46,200 nucleotides of DNA from Candidatus Eisenbacteria bacterium (GTDB taxonomy: Bacteria; Eisenbacteria; RBG-16-71-46; CAIMUX01; JAHJDP01): assembly GCA_018831195.1 (NCBI GenBank), contig JAHJDP010000088.1, forward strand, positions 1 to 46,200, written 5' to 3'. The stretch's first letter is position 1; every line of letters begins with the position of its first letter. Positions 16,735 through 24,448 of the stretch are shown here, in pieces. The translations under genes were made by a program, and so were the position numbers. A model generated the notes under the pieces. It was not told where the DNA came from. It did no database searches and saw only the letters and a list, made by a program, of their open reading frames with translations.

Positions 16735-16925
16735 GATTGATATGAGTGAAACCCAGATTGAAACTCTGATCGCATCAATGGCAGGATCACCCCAGCATGA
16801 TGCCCCGGTATGATGACGGAGGCATCGGCGATGTTTCCGCGGAAACATTTTTCGAAGACCCTTCACCGGCATCCGCTCTCCGGCGGCGACATCATCCACA
16901 CCGAGCCCCAGAGCTACATGATAGA
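16735..16925 (-). pseudogene. decayed, internally deleted copy of the DUF222-HNH gene
   Basis: Four short blocks match the nuclease locus in the same order. The end with ATCACCCCAG matches 14575-14585. GATGC..CATGAT..GGAGGCATCG matches about 14908-14932. GTTTCCGCGGAAACATTTTTCGA at 16832-16854 matches about 15018-15041. The block CATCCGCTCTC.GGCGGCGACATC with CATCCACACCGAG matches about 15503-15538. The sequences between the blocks are missing, so this is a copy with large internal deletions. The rest of 16473-17139 shows no gene. Confidence 0.6.
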
Positions 16926-17139
16926 TCCGTATTGTTGGATCAGGTTTTGCACACGGGAAAACAGACGAATTCTGTCCGGCCGGCTGAGACCTGATGTCAA
17001 ATGAGAGGCTATTGAGATGCGCAGCGGCCTTGATATCACAGAATTCGAGATTCCGCAGCTTGCGAGGACCTTATCGCAAGGATGATAATTTATTGCAAGA
17101 CTATGGCTTGCGAGGTTTCCACATGTGGCCATTGTTGCA

Positions 17140-17161
17140 ATGGTACCATATATGGTACCAT
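17140..17161. promoter_or_regulatory. 22-bp perfect palindrome, probable HicB operator
   Basis: The palindrome is centred on 17150/17151 with arms ATGGTACCATA and TATGGTACCAT. TGGTACCATA also occurs as a direct repeat at 17141 and 17153, a 12-base step. It lies 17 bases before the hicA start, where a ribbon-helix-helix antitoxin would bind to repress its own operon. Confidence 0.7.
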
Positions 17162-17178
17162 AAGGTTAAGATATTCGC

Positions 17179-17445
17179 ATGAATCGCCGATTGAAACTAT
17201 TGGAGAAAGCTCTGAACGATCCGGGCTCTCTGCGATTCCAGGAAGCCCGTCGGCTGGCGGAGAATTTTGGATTTGAACTTAGGCGAGTCCGAGGAAGCCA
17301 CCATATCTTTACAAGAGACGGCTTTGATGGAGTACTAAACTTACAAATTGATAAGGGTCTGGCCAAGGACTATCAGGTCAGACAATTGCTCGCTGCCTTG
17401 CGCGATTTGAATTTGATTCAAGAGGAACCCGATACAAATGAATGA
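17179..17445 (+). CDS. hicA: HicA-family mRNA-interferase toxin
   Basis: This 88-residue protein has the double-stranded-RNA-binding-like HicA fold: a helix (SLRFQEARRLAENFGFELRR), then VRGSHHIFTRDG with the catalytic histidine in GSHHIF, then a strand and a final helix (KDYQVRQLLAALRDLNLI). HicA toxins cut mRNA during translation until neutralised by HicB. The toxin gene comes first and overlaps the antitoxin gene by eight bases, as in many hic operons. It is slightly longer than the usual ~60-80 residues because of an N-terminal extension (MNRRLKLLEKALNDPG). Expression is probably controlled through the palindrome directly upstream. Confidence 0.85.
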   Translation: MNRRLKLLEKALNDPGSLRFQEARRLAENFGFELRRVRGSHHIFTRDGFDGVLNLQIDKGLAKDYQVRQLLAALRDLNLIQEEPDTNE

Positions 17446-17938
17446 ATATAGCATGCGGATATTTTGGAGCGAACCCGATGCAATGTTTGTTGCGGTGTGT
17501 CCGGAGTTTGAAACCCTCTCGGCTCTCGGCGCAACTCAGGAGGAAGCATCGAGGGAACTGAGAGTCGCCATTGACTTGGCCATTGAAATTTACCAGGAAG
17601 ACGGCAAGCGTCTTCCAAAACCGATGAAAGCCGAAGCCTACAGCGGTCAATTCAGGGCCAGATTACCCAAATCACTGCATTCATGGCTGGCCGAATGCGC
17701 CAAGCTGGAGGGCGTTTCATTGAATACCATGCTGATAATGGCCGTCATGTCGGCAAAGACACAGAGCGCCGGCTATCACCATAGCGAGGAGCAGCCGGAA
17801 CCCAGGCCCGGCCTTTTGACAACAGACAGGTCGGGAGTCGATTCGGAAACGCTCGTCACATCTGAGTCCAGATTCCAATACGGCCCGGCCAAAAACGTTA
17901 AGACCAATCACCTCTCGCTGGTGGCACGCGTGAACTAG
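17438..17938 (+). CDS. hicB: HicB-family antitoxin
   Basis: This encodes 166 residues. The N-terminal ~65 residues are the degenerate RNase-H-like HicB domain (YSMRIFWSEPDAMFVAVCPE, FETLSALGATQEEASRELRV) that covers the toxin. Residues ~70-105 (SGQFRARLPKSLHSWLAECA, followed by KLEGVSLNTMLIMAVM) form the ribbon-helix-helix DNA-binding domain. The C-terminal ~55 residues are polar and look disordered; they lengthen the protein beyond the common 110-140. It overlaps hicA by eight bases, so translation is coupled. It should repress the operon by binding the palindrome at 17140-17161. Confidence 0.85.
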   Translation: MNEYSMRIFWSEPDAMFVAVCPEFETLSALGATQEEASRELRVAIDLAIEIYQEDGKRLPKPMKAEAYSGQFRARLPKSLHSWLAECAKLEGVSLNTMLIMAVMSAKTQSAGYHHSEEQPEPRPGLLTTDRSGVDSETLVTSESRFQYGPAKNVKTNHLSLVARVN

Positions 17939-17953
17939 GGACACGAGGAAATC

Positions 17954-18361
17954 ATGGCGAAATTGCTGTGGGCTGTGCCCTGTCAAAAAATCATAACTGA
18001 TCAGCAGACAAATGCCGTCAGCCATATCGAGGTCGTTGAGGCATTTCTTGCTCCCGAATTCCCCATAACGATTATTCCCATGCAGATCTCGACTCTGTGG
18101 CTGCAAGAAGAGATCAATGAGATTCTGGCAATGCGCCTGAGAATGCGCAATCCGCAAGGGAAACTGATTCTGGAATTCGAGTCTCCGAAGCAAATGAAAC
18201 TCACCAAGAAGCGCCATCGCGTCAATGTCAGTTTCAGCAATATCACGCTTGATATTCCCGGTGAATACACTCTGATAATCGAGCAGAAGAAGAGCGGCAA
18301 GTGGCGCAAGGAAAGCACTCTGCCGGTGGATTTTAATCTCATGAAGTCGCAGAAAAAGTAA
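17954..18361 (+). CDS. small protein downstream of hicAB, possibly DUF6941
   Basis: This encodes 135 residues starting MAKLLWAVPCQKIITDQQTN. It predicts beta-rich: IEVVEAFLAPEFPITIIPMQ, MRLRMRNPQGKLILEFESPK, NVSFSNITLDIPGEYTLIIE. That looks like a small beta-sandwich ending in a short basic tail. The opening (AKLL-x-A-x-x-C-x-K-I-I-x-D-x-Q-T-N) resembles proteins labelled DUF6941, but I hold this loosely. It lies 15 bases after hicB with GAGGAAATC before the ATG, so it is very likely co-transcribed with the toxin-antitoxin pair. Function unknown. Confidence 0.6.
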   Translation: MAKLLWAVPCQKIITDQQTNAVSHIEVVEAFLAPEFPITIIPMQISTLWLQEEINEILAMRLRMRNPQGKLILEFESPKQMKLTKKRHRVNVSFSNITLDIPGEYTLIIEQKKSGKWRKESTLPVDFNLMKSQKK

Positions 18362-18379
18362 TCTGCCTTGGGGTCGGAC

Positions 18380-18480
18380 GTTCGATAATGGGGCGGGTCA
18401 TCTCCCGGGCCGCGAGACTGTCATCATGACGACATTGTTTTTCATGCCAGGAATATTGTGCAAGGAGTGTGCCGTCTGGT
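18380..18480 (-). pseudogene. second decayed copy of the DUF222-HNH gene
   Basis: GGGTCATCTCCCGG corresponds to 15259-15272 and CTCCCGGGCCG to about 15347-15357 of the nuclease gene. The stretch with TCATCATGACGACATTGTTT and CAAGGAGTGTGCCGTCTGG corresponds to 15721-15779, its 5' end. The blocks keep the order of the parent with the intervening sequence deleted. The rest of 18362-18679 holds no gene that I can support. Confidence 0.65.
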
Positions 18481-18679
18481 TTTGACGACAGGTCGGTTTC
18501 GCCCAAAGGTTGGCGCACTTTCTGCTTGAAAAGAACCTGCAGACCGGGATGTTGACAATTCAACGCATATGGACTAAGCTCTAAGAGTCTAAAAACAGCC
18601 CGATCTATTCGTTATCTATCCAAGAGTCTTGGTTCCTCCAAGACCACGAATGATCGGGCTAACTTATTTGGGAATATTT

Positions 18680-19205
18680 ATGCGAGATGGGAAATACGCC
18701 ATACTGTTGGACGGCGGTTTCGTAATCAAGAAATTCCAATCCCAGAGTGGAAAATTCCCAATTGCTGAAGATGTCGTAAAGTTTTGTTCCGGTATTCGGG
18801 AAAATCCGCGCCTGCGTGACCTTCAGCTGCTTAGAATCTATTTCTATCATGCCTTACCCTCAACTGAAACCCTTGTAAATCCAATAGATGGGAGATCTAT
18901 CAATTTTAGTACAACAACCCTCTACCGTGAATCACGGCGCTTGCTTGATACGCTTGAACTGGAAGATTCAGCCGGATTGGCTGAAACCGGATGTTAAGCA
19001 GAAGGGAGTTGATTTACGCATAGGGCTTGATATTGCAAGACTCTCCCTGCTGCACCTTGTCGATGTCATTGTTGTCGTAACCGGTGATAGCGATATGGTG
19101 CCCGCGTTCAAGTTTGCCAGACGAGAAGGCCTTAGAATCTACTTAGACCACATGAAACATGGGGTGCGCCGCGAGCTAAAGGCACACGCGGACTTAGTAC
19201 TCTAA
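18680..19205 (+). pseudogene. frameshifted NYN-domain (LabA/DUF88-type) nuclease
   Basis: Two overlapping frames together make one NYN protein. The first begins MRDGKYAILLDGGFVIKKFQ and continues through LRIYFYHALPSTETLV. The second, shifted by +1, reads QPDWLKPDVKQKGVDLRIGL, then IVVVTGDSDMVPAFKFARRE and GLRIYLDHM. The catalytic acids are intact: the first Asp in LLDGG and those in KGVDLR and TGDSD. The shift must fall near 18940-18965, where frame one gives LLDTLELEDSAGLAETGC and stops. The downstream frame continues for about 80 residues and stops at 19205. NYN proteins are Mg-dependent RNases. It is either a recent pseudogene, a sequencing error or a site of translational frameshifting. 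Confidence 0.75.
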
Positions 19206-19475
19206 AAGTTCGCACCGTCACTAGTTCGACATTGCTTTTCATGAAGGGCTGAGGATAGGACCTGCGCCGCGGTTATTGGACTTCGAATAATCTGATGTGA
19301 AATACTTTTGTTTCTTGAAAGCGGATGCTGCTAAGGGAGGAATTATAAAATAAGGTTATGTTAATACTCTCAAAGGCGCGTTCTCAGACAGAGAGAACGG
19401 CGCCTCATCAAGTCATGGAGGCGGTTGCATATCAGCTTCCTCCTTTCCGGAGATGTTTCCCCAGTAACCCATGGC

Positions 19476-19718
19476 TTAGATCAGATCCCTATAGATACTG
19501 TCCCAGTCGCTGCCGGATAGAGCCTCGCGGATCGTCGACGTGCGCATATACGACAAGCACTTGGCTTTCTGATCCGGCGTCGCGTCGGAGAACATGCGCA
19601 AAGCGGCACCGACGGCGACCCAGCGCTCCCTGCCGTTGAGTCCGCAGGAATGAGCCGCCTGCTCAAACTCCTCGACAAGATCTTCCGGAAGCCTGGCGGT
19701 GATAAGCGCCTTTCCCAT
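19476..19718 (-). CDS. orphan ribbon-helix-helix antitoxin-like protein
   Basis: This 80-residue protein opens GKALITARLPEDLVEEFEQA, a typical ribbon-helix-helix beta strand and helix. The second helix and turn follow (GLNGRERWVAVGAALRMFSD), then a C-terminal tail (YMRTSTIREALSGSDWDSIY) like the toxin-binding ends of CopG/ParD-type antitoxins. A perfect GGAGGT precedes the ATG by seven bases. No toxin gene is adjacent on the same strand (19206-19475 shows nothing), so it is either a lone repressor or the survivor of a decayed toxin-antitoxin pair. The promoter and inverted repeats just upstream suggest autoregulation. Confidence 0.7.
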   Translation of the reverse strand: MGKALITARLPEDLVEEFEQAAHSCGLNGRERWVAVGAALRMFSDATPDQKAKCLSYMRTSTIREALSGSDWDSIYRDLI

Positions 19719-19767
19719 AATTCGTACCTCCTATTAGTAAGCAGCCAATTTTCCCAACCACATGACA

Positions 19768-19796
19768 ACATTACCACAACCTTGAATTCTTGTCAA
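19768..19796 (-). promoter_or_regulatory. sigma-70 promoter of the RHH gene
   Basis: On the minus strand a perfect TTGACA (19791-19796), a 17-base spacer and TAATGT (19768-19773) form a good -35/-10 pair about 40 bases before the ribosome site. Confidence 0.6.
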
Positions 19797-19803
19797 GCTA
19801 ACG

Positions 19804-19818
19804 TGTTGTCACACAACA
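19804..19818. promoter_or_regulatory. inverted repeat next to the RHH promoter, possible operator
   Basis: TGTTGT-CAC-ACAACA is a perfect inverted repeat just upstream of the -35 box. A related TGACAACA half-site overlaps the -10 region at 19763-19770. Together they could be binding sites for the encoded ribbon-helix-helix protein. Confidence 0.4.
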
Positions 19819-19944
19819 TAATAAAGGTTATCTTAATAATATCCCGGCAGGCCGGCTATCTATTTCTGCAGCTCGATTTTTACTTGGAATGGCGGATGGT
19901 GGATGGCGTGCGACGGCCTAAGCGGCCGACCAAGAAACATTATG

Positions 19945-20922
19945 TTACTTTTTAAATAACCTGAGGTTTCTATCAGATCGATCTCGTTTAGCTCCGGATC
20001 GCCGCCCCCGCGGCCGCACGATTCCCGCTTTACGGGCTTTGGTATTCACGGTCGGCAGCGACACGTTGTATTTCTTCGCAATTTCACGGTAGGTCAGGTC
20101 GCCTTTCTTCAGATCTTCAATGATGCCTCTCTCCCGCTCAAGGCGAGCATCAGCACTCTTCGACCGGGAAACCTTCTTCGTGTAAGTCTTCCGCCTGACG
20201 GCGGTCCTTGCCGGTGACACAATCGATTTATCGGGTATCGTCTCCAACAGCTTCTCGATGGGGAGCGATTTCAAAATTCCTTCAACCAGGGATGGCGCAA
20301 TTGGCTTTCCGGCGAGATCCTCGGCTTCTTCAGTCACGAGTTTAATCAATTCTTGATTCGGCTTTGAGATCAATCCGGTTAAAGCCTCGATTATCTTTTC
20401 AGTAACTTTGGCATCACTACAAATCACTTTGGCATTGCTCAGATAGGAGCGATCCGCGACATGCGCCTTTGCCAGCAGGGATATGAGTTTAGGCGCCAGG
20501 GCAGCCGGGGCTTCTTCCATGAAGTCAAGAGCGATTTCCTTGATGCCCGGGGATCTATCATCATCATCATCATCATCGTCGAGCAGGTGAATTCGCCACT
20601 TGATTCCGGTGGTCGCAATCGACATCGGGACCTCGGCGGCTATAACCCGGCCGATGAATCCGGCAATATCCTGAATCGCATTGCCGCGCTGCGGCACGAC
20701 CTCAATCGGGATAAGATCGCCCCGCTCGCCACGCAGGGCGTAGGCGGCTTTCCGCCCTTCAAGCCTATAGCCTGGAACCAGCTCATCCACTTTAAACGGA
20801 TTCCAGCCGAGATGGTTCAAGAGCGGCAATACGAGGCCTTGTTTGATAGCCTCTACATCGTAGGTTTGAAAGATCGGATTTGATTGGATCTCTGCTATGA
20901 ATGCGGTCACGGCCTGCTGCAT
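19945..20922 (-). CDS. type I restriction R-like (HsdR_N) domain with degenerate active site, fused to helix-turn-helix
   Basis: This encodes 325 residues from the ATG at 20922, set by GGAGG five bases upstream; earlier in-frame starts lack one. Residues 1-95 follow the HsdR-type N-terminal nuclease pattern: VEAIKQGLVLPLLNHLGWNP, VDELVPGYRLEGRKAAYALR, DLIPIEVVPQ. In active members the motif is GR(x)xDYAL...IEVK. Here Asp is Ala and the catalytic Lys is Val, so cleavage is unlikely. An eight-residue Asp run follows near residue 122. The C-terminal ~70 residues carry RERGIIEDLKKGDLTYREIA and KKYNVSLPTVNTKARKAGIV, a helix-turn-helix, then a basic tail. It is the last gene of the defence array, 47 bases after the 172-residue gene. 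I suggest a DNA-binding accessory or regulator. Confidence 0.65.
   Translation of the reverse strand: MQQAVTAFIAEIQSNPIFQTYDVEAIKQGLVLPLLNHLGWNPFKVDELVPGYRLEGRKAAYALRGERGDLIPIEVVPQRGNAIQDIAGFIGRVIAAEVPMSIATTGIKWRIHLLDDDDDDDDRSPGIKEIALDFMEEAPAALAPKLISLLAKAHVADRSYLSNAKVICSDAKVTEKIIEALTGLISKPNQELIKLVTEEAEDLAGKPIAPSLVEGILKSLPIEKLLETIPDKSIVSPARTAVRRKTYTKKVSRSKSADARLERERGIIEDLKKGDLTYREIAKKYNVSLPTVNTKARKAGIVRPRGRRSGAKRDRSDRNLRLFKK
20557..20580. repeat. trinucleotide tract encoding eight Asp
   Basis: Seven ATC units and one GTC (plus strand) encode eight consecutive aspartates in the minus-strand HsdR_N/HTH protein. The tract lies between the inactive nuclease-like domain and the helical middle. Length changes would keep frame but alter the acidic stretch. 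Confidence 0.9.
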
Positions 20923-20969
20923 AGTGTCCTCCATGCTTGAATATCCCGAAAGGCTTCTTGTATTCGCTT

Positions 20970-21488
20970 CTAGTAAGCTCTCCCCTTCCCCCCACGCCCA
21001 CCTTTTCCCGAACCAGGGGATCCCCCCTGAAAGCAGGCTGGCAAGTATATGCCGCATGACGAGTGGTTGACAATCTCAACGACTCGCTCACGAATTTCCC
21101 GCACAGCGATCATCTGGTCCATCCGCAATCGCCCACGGGCTCGATTTGTCTTAGCCGCATTGATCATATCCGGCAACAAGTCAGTTAAGACATCATAATA
21201 TGTTTTCAGTCTCACTTTTTCGGAAAACATCGGTGGTTCAATGAGCAAGTCGAAGGAGTGGACTCCCTTGAGAGAGTAAATTTTAATGTACGTATTCCAC
21301 TGATGGGCGATATTAACGAGCTTTTTATCCAGTTCTTCCCTGGCCTGCTCTTGATCAGTCTGTTGTCCGAAAACTCGATTCACAAGATTATAATCTTCAA
21401 GCCAGACCTTTAGAATTTTGCTGGATCTATTTTTGATTATTGGAATAAGGTATTCCTGTACGTTTGTATCCTCTCTATTTTGACCCAT
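20970..21488 (-). CDS. unknown protein downstream of zorD
   Basis: This encodes 172 residues and I recognise no family. It predicts mainly helical (EYLIPIIKNRSSKILKVWLE, DQEQAREELDKKLVNIAHQW, DVLTDLLPDMINAAKTNRAR) and ends in a glycine-lysine-rich tail (GGSPGSGKGGRGGKGRAY) that could contact nucleic acid or be disordered. It starts 11 bases after zorD and ends 47 bases before the HsdR_N/HTH gene, so it should share the Zorya transcript. It is not part of the standard ZorABCD set, which makes it a candidate additional component. Confidence 0.55.
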   Translation of the reverse strand: MGQNREDTNVQEYLIPIIKNRSSKILKVWLEDYNLVNRVFGQQTDQEQAREELDKKLVNIAHQWNTYIKIYSLKGVHSFDLLIEPPMFSEKVRLKTYYDVLTDLLPDMINAAKTNRARGRLRMDQMIAVREIRERVVEIVNHSSCGIYLPACFQGGSPGSGKGGRGGKGRAY

Positions 21489-21499
21489 CTTGATACCAC

Positions 21500-24448
21500 T
21501 TATTCATTATCGACTGTTTCACTGTAAAGTTCCTCAAGATCACCGCTCGATGAGGCGGCCGGAACGAGACCAAGCACATGCCGGCTTATCTCCCGCTTAC
21601 GTTCCAGCAACGCATTCAGCTTGACGTCAAAACTGAAATCATCATACTCCGGATGCCTTGCGATGGGTATATGGGTGCTTACTTTTTTTTCTTGACCGAT
21701 CCGATAGATACGATCTGTGCATTGGTCTTCGACCGCGGGATTCCACCATCGCGATAAGTGAATCACATGATTGGCAGAAGTCAGGGTGAGTCCTACACCG
21801 CCCGCTCGGGGCGAAAGAATCATTACATCAAACCCCCTGCCCTCCTGAAATTTGGTAACCATCCCTTTCCTTCGGTCCCCACTAACCTGGCCGTTTATAA
21901 TCATGGGACGATGATCCATCTTGTAGCGACGCTGAATTAACCCCTGAAGGATTGGCTGAATAACCTTGAATTCTAGAAAGACAAGCACCCTCTCCTTCCT
22001 AGCATGGATCGCGTCTAGTATTTCAAAGGTTTTAATGAATCTAGCGGAGGAGGCGATGTACTCTTCGTCCGATAATTCTCCAATTGCCGGCTTGGGGTGA
22101 AGCGAGATGATTCTAAATTGATGAAGCGCCTGGAGCATCGCGCCCTTCTGTTTTCCGGCCAACTTGGCTGCTTTAACGACCTTTTTATATGTTTCCGCCT
22201 GAATCTGTGGCATTTCTTGCTCGTAATACCGTTCGGTCTTTTCCGGAAGTCCATCGAGCTCATCTGCTTTCATGCGGCGCAGCATAATTTTCGGAGATGT
22301 CTCCATCTCATTGAAATCATCTGTAATCTGTCTCTGCAAATCCTTCAGCAAATCTGTATCTATTGCCGGAGAGGAATCGTACTTGGCAACAAAGCTTTTC
22401 AAGTCCCGCAGAACGCCAGGCTGGCACGTATCGACAATCGACCAAATATCGGCAAGGCGGTTTTCAACGGGGGTGCCTGTCATTGTCAGCACAAAATCGG
22501 CATTGGACGCCACAGCCTTGCACTCTTCCGTTACAAGAGCATTCGGATTCTTTATCTTCTGCACCTCATCAAGGATCATTGCCGCCCATCGAATCCTACC
22601 GAAGCTATGAGAATAATCCCTGAGCGTCTCATACGTCGTCAAAACCCAAGAGGCATTTTCGAATTCGCGAACCCGAAGAACGGGGGCGCCCGTTTCGGCA
22701 TCCGTACGCCCGCTCGCGTCGGGATGCCGCAAGGCCCGCAATCGTTCACCATAAGCCCGCAGTGGCAATCCAAGCCCACCGCCCAGCAGATGAAAATCGT
22801 GTTCGTCGGCCCAGTTCTGAAGCAGCCCCGTCGGGGCGACAATGAGAAATGGTTTTGGCTTCATCTGCTCCTGCGTTTGTTCCCGCATCCACAATAAGAA
22901 AGCAAGGCACTGAAGCGTTTTTCCAAGCCCCATGTCATCAGCCAAGAGGGCCCCCGGACTCCCCTCCAGCCAGTGTTTTTGCATCCATCGCACCCCGGTT
23001 TCTTGATGCGGCTTGAGTGTGCTCCGGATTCCTTTGGGAATTGAGGCGGCACCATTTCGCGGGTTCCAATCAGCGTAGGAGAAGCAAAACTCGTTGAGGT
23101 TGTCTTTATCCTGCAGCAGCAAAACGACCTTCTCTTTGGTCGGCTTGTCTTCCAGTCTAGTTTTTTCTAACGTGGAACCCTGCAGCGGTTTTTCAATTGT
23201 CTCAATTGATTCAAGCGTCTCAGTCGTGGCCGGAATCATAATCTCCTTATGCTCAACTGTCGGCTGGCTGATGGCCATCGCATCCTGAATTCTCTTCTTG
23301 AGCTCCGGGATTTCTTCGGCCGTCAACAGCACCTCGACACCATTGATAAGCAATCCGAACTCTTCGGGCGGCATCCATGGCTCTGTCGCCTTCTTTAAAA
23401 AAGGCAAAACTTTGGGAACCCAAATACCGGCGGCGGCAACCCTCTCACCATAGTCACTGGGCTCAAAGAACAGTCCGGCGAGGCATTCCTCAGATAATTC
23501 ATCACCAAGTTGCTCGCGAAGAGCGGCATGGGGATTTGCGGCGAAGGCCCGACGCTCATTCTCTGGAGCCTCTTGCTTTTGCCTTACAACCTCCAAGGCC
23601 TTTCGAACAGGCTCATCGACAACAATATACATGCCGTTACCAAGTGCATATTGTTTCTTAGCATCACGAAACTTCCTAAAAGTTCTGGCAAGTTCCCGTT
23701 CAGAGGCAGGTGGTAACGATCGGGACGGTTCTTTGGGGGATTCGTCTTCTGTGGGATCTGCATAGTCCTCCACCGGTTTGAGCCCGGCGAGAAGATCTTC
23801 ACGAACGAGAATTGGATCGAAAGTGAATCTCCCGAGTTCATCAGATCGAAATTCCAAAGTGAAGGATGTTCCCAACGCCACCTGCATTCCCTTTAAGTAG
23901 TCGTCGACAATTGCATCATCAGGAAGCAGCTGTTTTACCCGAGACCACTTAAGGAATCTTTCATCGTTATTCTCTGTTGGTTCAGCATTGAATTTATCAA
24001 TGGATTCGACCAGAGAATAGATTGGATCAGGGATGATCCACTCGCGGCTGCCGGCGCGCAAAAACACCCCCTCTCGAATACTCCCGAGCAAAGGCCGGCT
24101 GTCTGAGGTCATGTAATCATAAGCGAGTTCAAAATCTTTGTCTGTCAAGAGCCCACGGCCTTCTAGAGAGAGTGTTAAGGGCGCCCACTCAGGAAGCATG
24201 AGTGAGTTGGTCTGCTGCCTATTCAACTGAGCTATGGCAGTGTACGGAATATGAATCAGACCGTCTGAGATCTCATCGGCCAGCTCATCTTCCAAGAGTG
24301 ACATTAGGATGGGGATCGTTTTGCGATCCTTAGCCATCATTTTTTCAGCCATCAATGGCCATTCTTGAGATGAAATGCTCTCCGCCGTCCCGGTCAACCT
24401 GTACCGAACTCCGTCCTCTGCCTTCAACCACTCAATACCGATAGCCAT
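21500..24448 (-). CDS. zorD: ZorD, SNF2-type helicase of Zorya type I
   Basis: This encodes 982 residues. The N-terminal half (1-450) has no motif I can name. The C-terminal half is a full SNF2 ATPase: LLADDMGLGKTLQCLAFLLW (Walker A, near 505), MILDEVQKIKNPNALVTEE (motif II reading DEVQ, near 626), MTGTPVENRLADIWSIVDT (motif III), then FLEFKVIQPILQGLI, SPRAGGVGLTLTSANHVIHL and RWWNPAVEDQCTDRIYRIGQ (motifs V and VI, near 910). Length and its position after an EH-signature gene match ZorD, which acts on DNA once the ZorAB membrane complex senses phage entry. AAGGAG precedes the ATG. The gene overlaps zorC by 17 bases, indicating coupled translation. Confidence 0.88.
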   Translation of the reverse strand: MAIGIEWLKAEDGVRYRLTGTAESISSQEWPLMAEKMMAKDRKTIPILMSLLEDELADEISDGLIHIPYTAIAQLNRQQTNSLMLPEWAPLTLSLEGRGLLTDKDFELAYDYMTSDSRPLLGSIREGVFLRAGSREWIIPDPIYSLVESIDKFNAEPTENNDERFLKWSRVKQLLPDDAIVDDYLKGMQVALGTSFTLEFRSDELGRFTFDPILVREDLLAGLKPVEDYADPTEDESPKEPSRSLPPASERELARTFRKFRDAKKQYALGNGMYIVVDEPVRKALEVVRQKQEAPENERRAFAANPHAALREQLGDELSEECLAGLFFEPSDYGERVAAAGIWVPKVLPFLKKATEPWMPPEEFGLLINGVEVLLTAEEIPELKKRIQDAMAISQPTVEHKEIMIPATTETLESIETIEKPLQGSTLEKTRLEDKPTKEKVVLLLQDKDNLNEFCFSYADWNPRNGAASIPKGIRSTLKPHQETGVRWMQKHWLEGSPGALLADDMGLGKTLQCLAFLLWMREQTQEQMKPKPFLIVAPTGLLQNWADEHDFHLLGGGLGLPLRAYGERLRALRHPDASGRTDAETGAPVLRVREFENASWVLTTYETLRDYSHSFGRIRWAAMILDEVQKIKNPNALVTEECKAVASNADFVLTMTGTPVENRLADIWSIVDTCQPGVLRDLKSFVAKYDSSPAIDTDLLKDLQRQITDDFNEMETSPKIMLRRMKADELDGLPEKTERYYEQEMPQIQAETYKKVVKAAKLAGKQKGAMLQALHQFRIISLHPKPAIGELSDEEYIASSARFIKTFEILDAIHARKERVLVFLEFKVIQPILQGLIQRRYKMDHRPMIINGQVSGDRRKGMVTKFQEGRGFDVMILSPRAGGVGLTLTSANHVIHLSRWWNPAVEDQCTDRIYRIGQEKKVSTHIPIARHPEYDDFSFDVKLNALLERKREISRHVLGLVPAASSSGDLEELYSETVDNE

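Noticed and set aside
19844-19855. CCGGC-AG-GCCGG hairpin downstream of the defence array as its terminator
   Set aside because: The stem is only five pairs and no T-run follows on the transcribed side, so I do not annotate a terminator.
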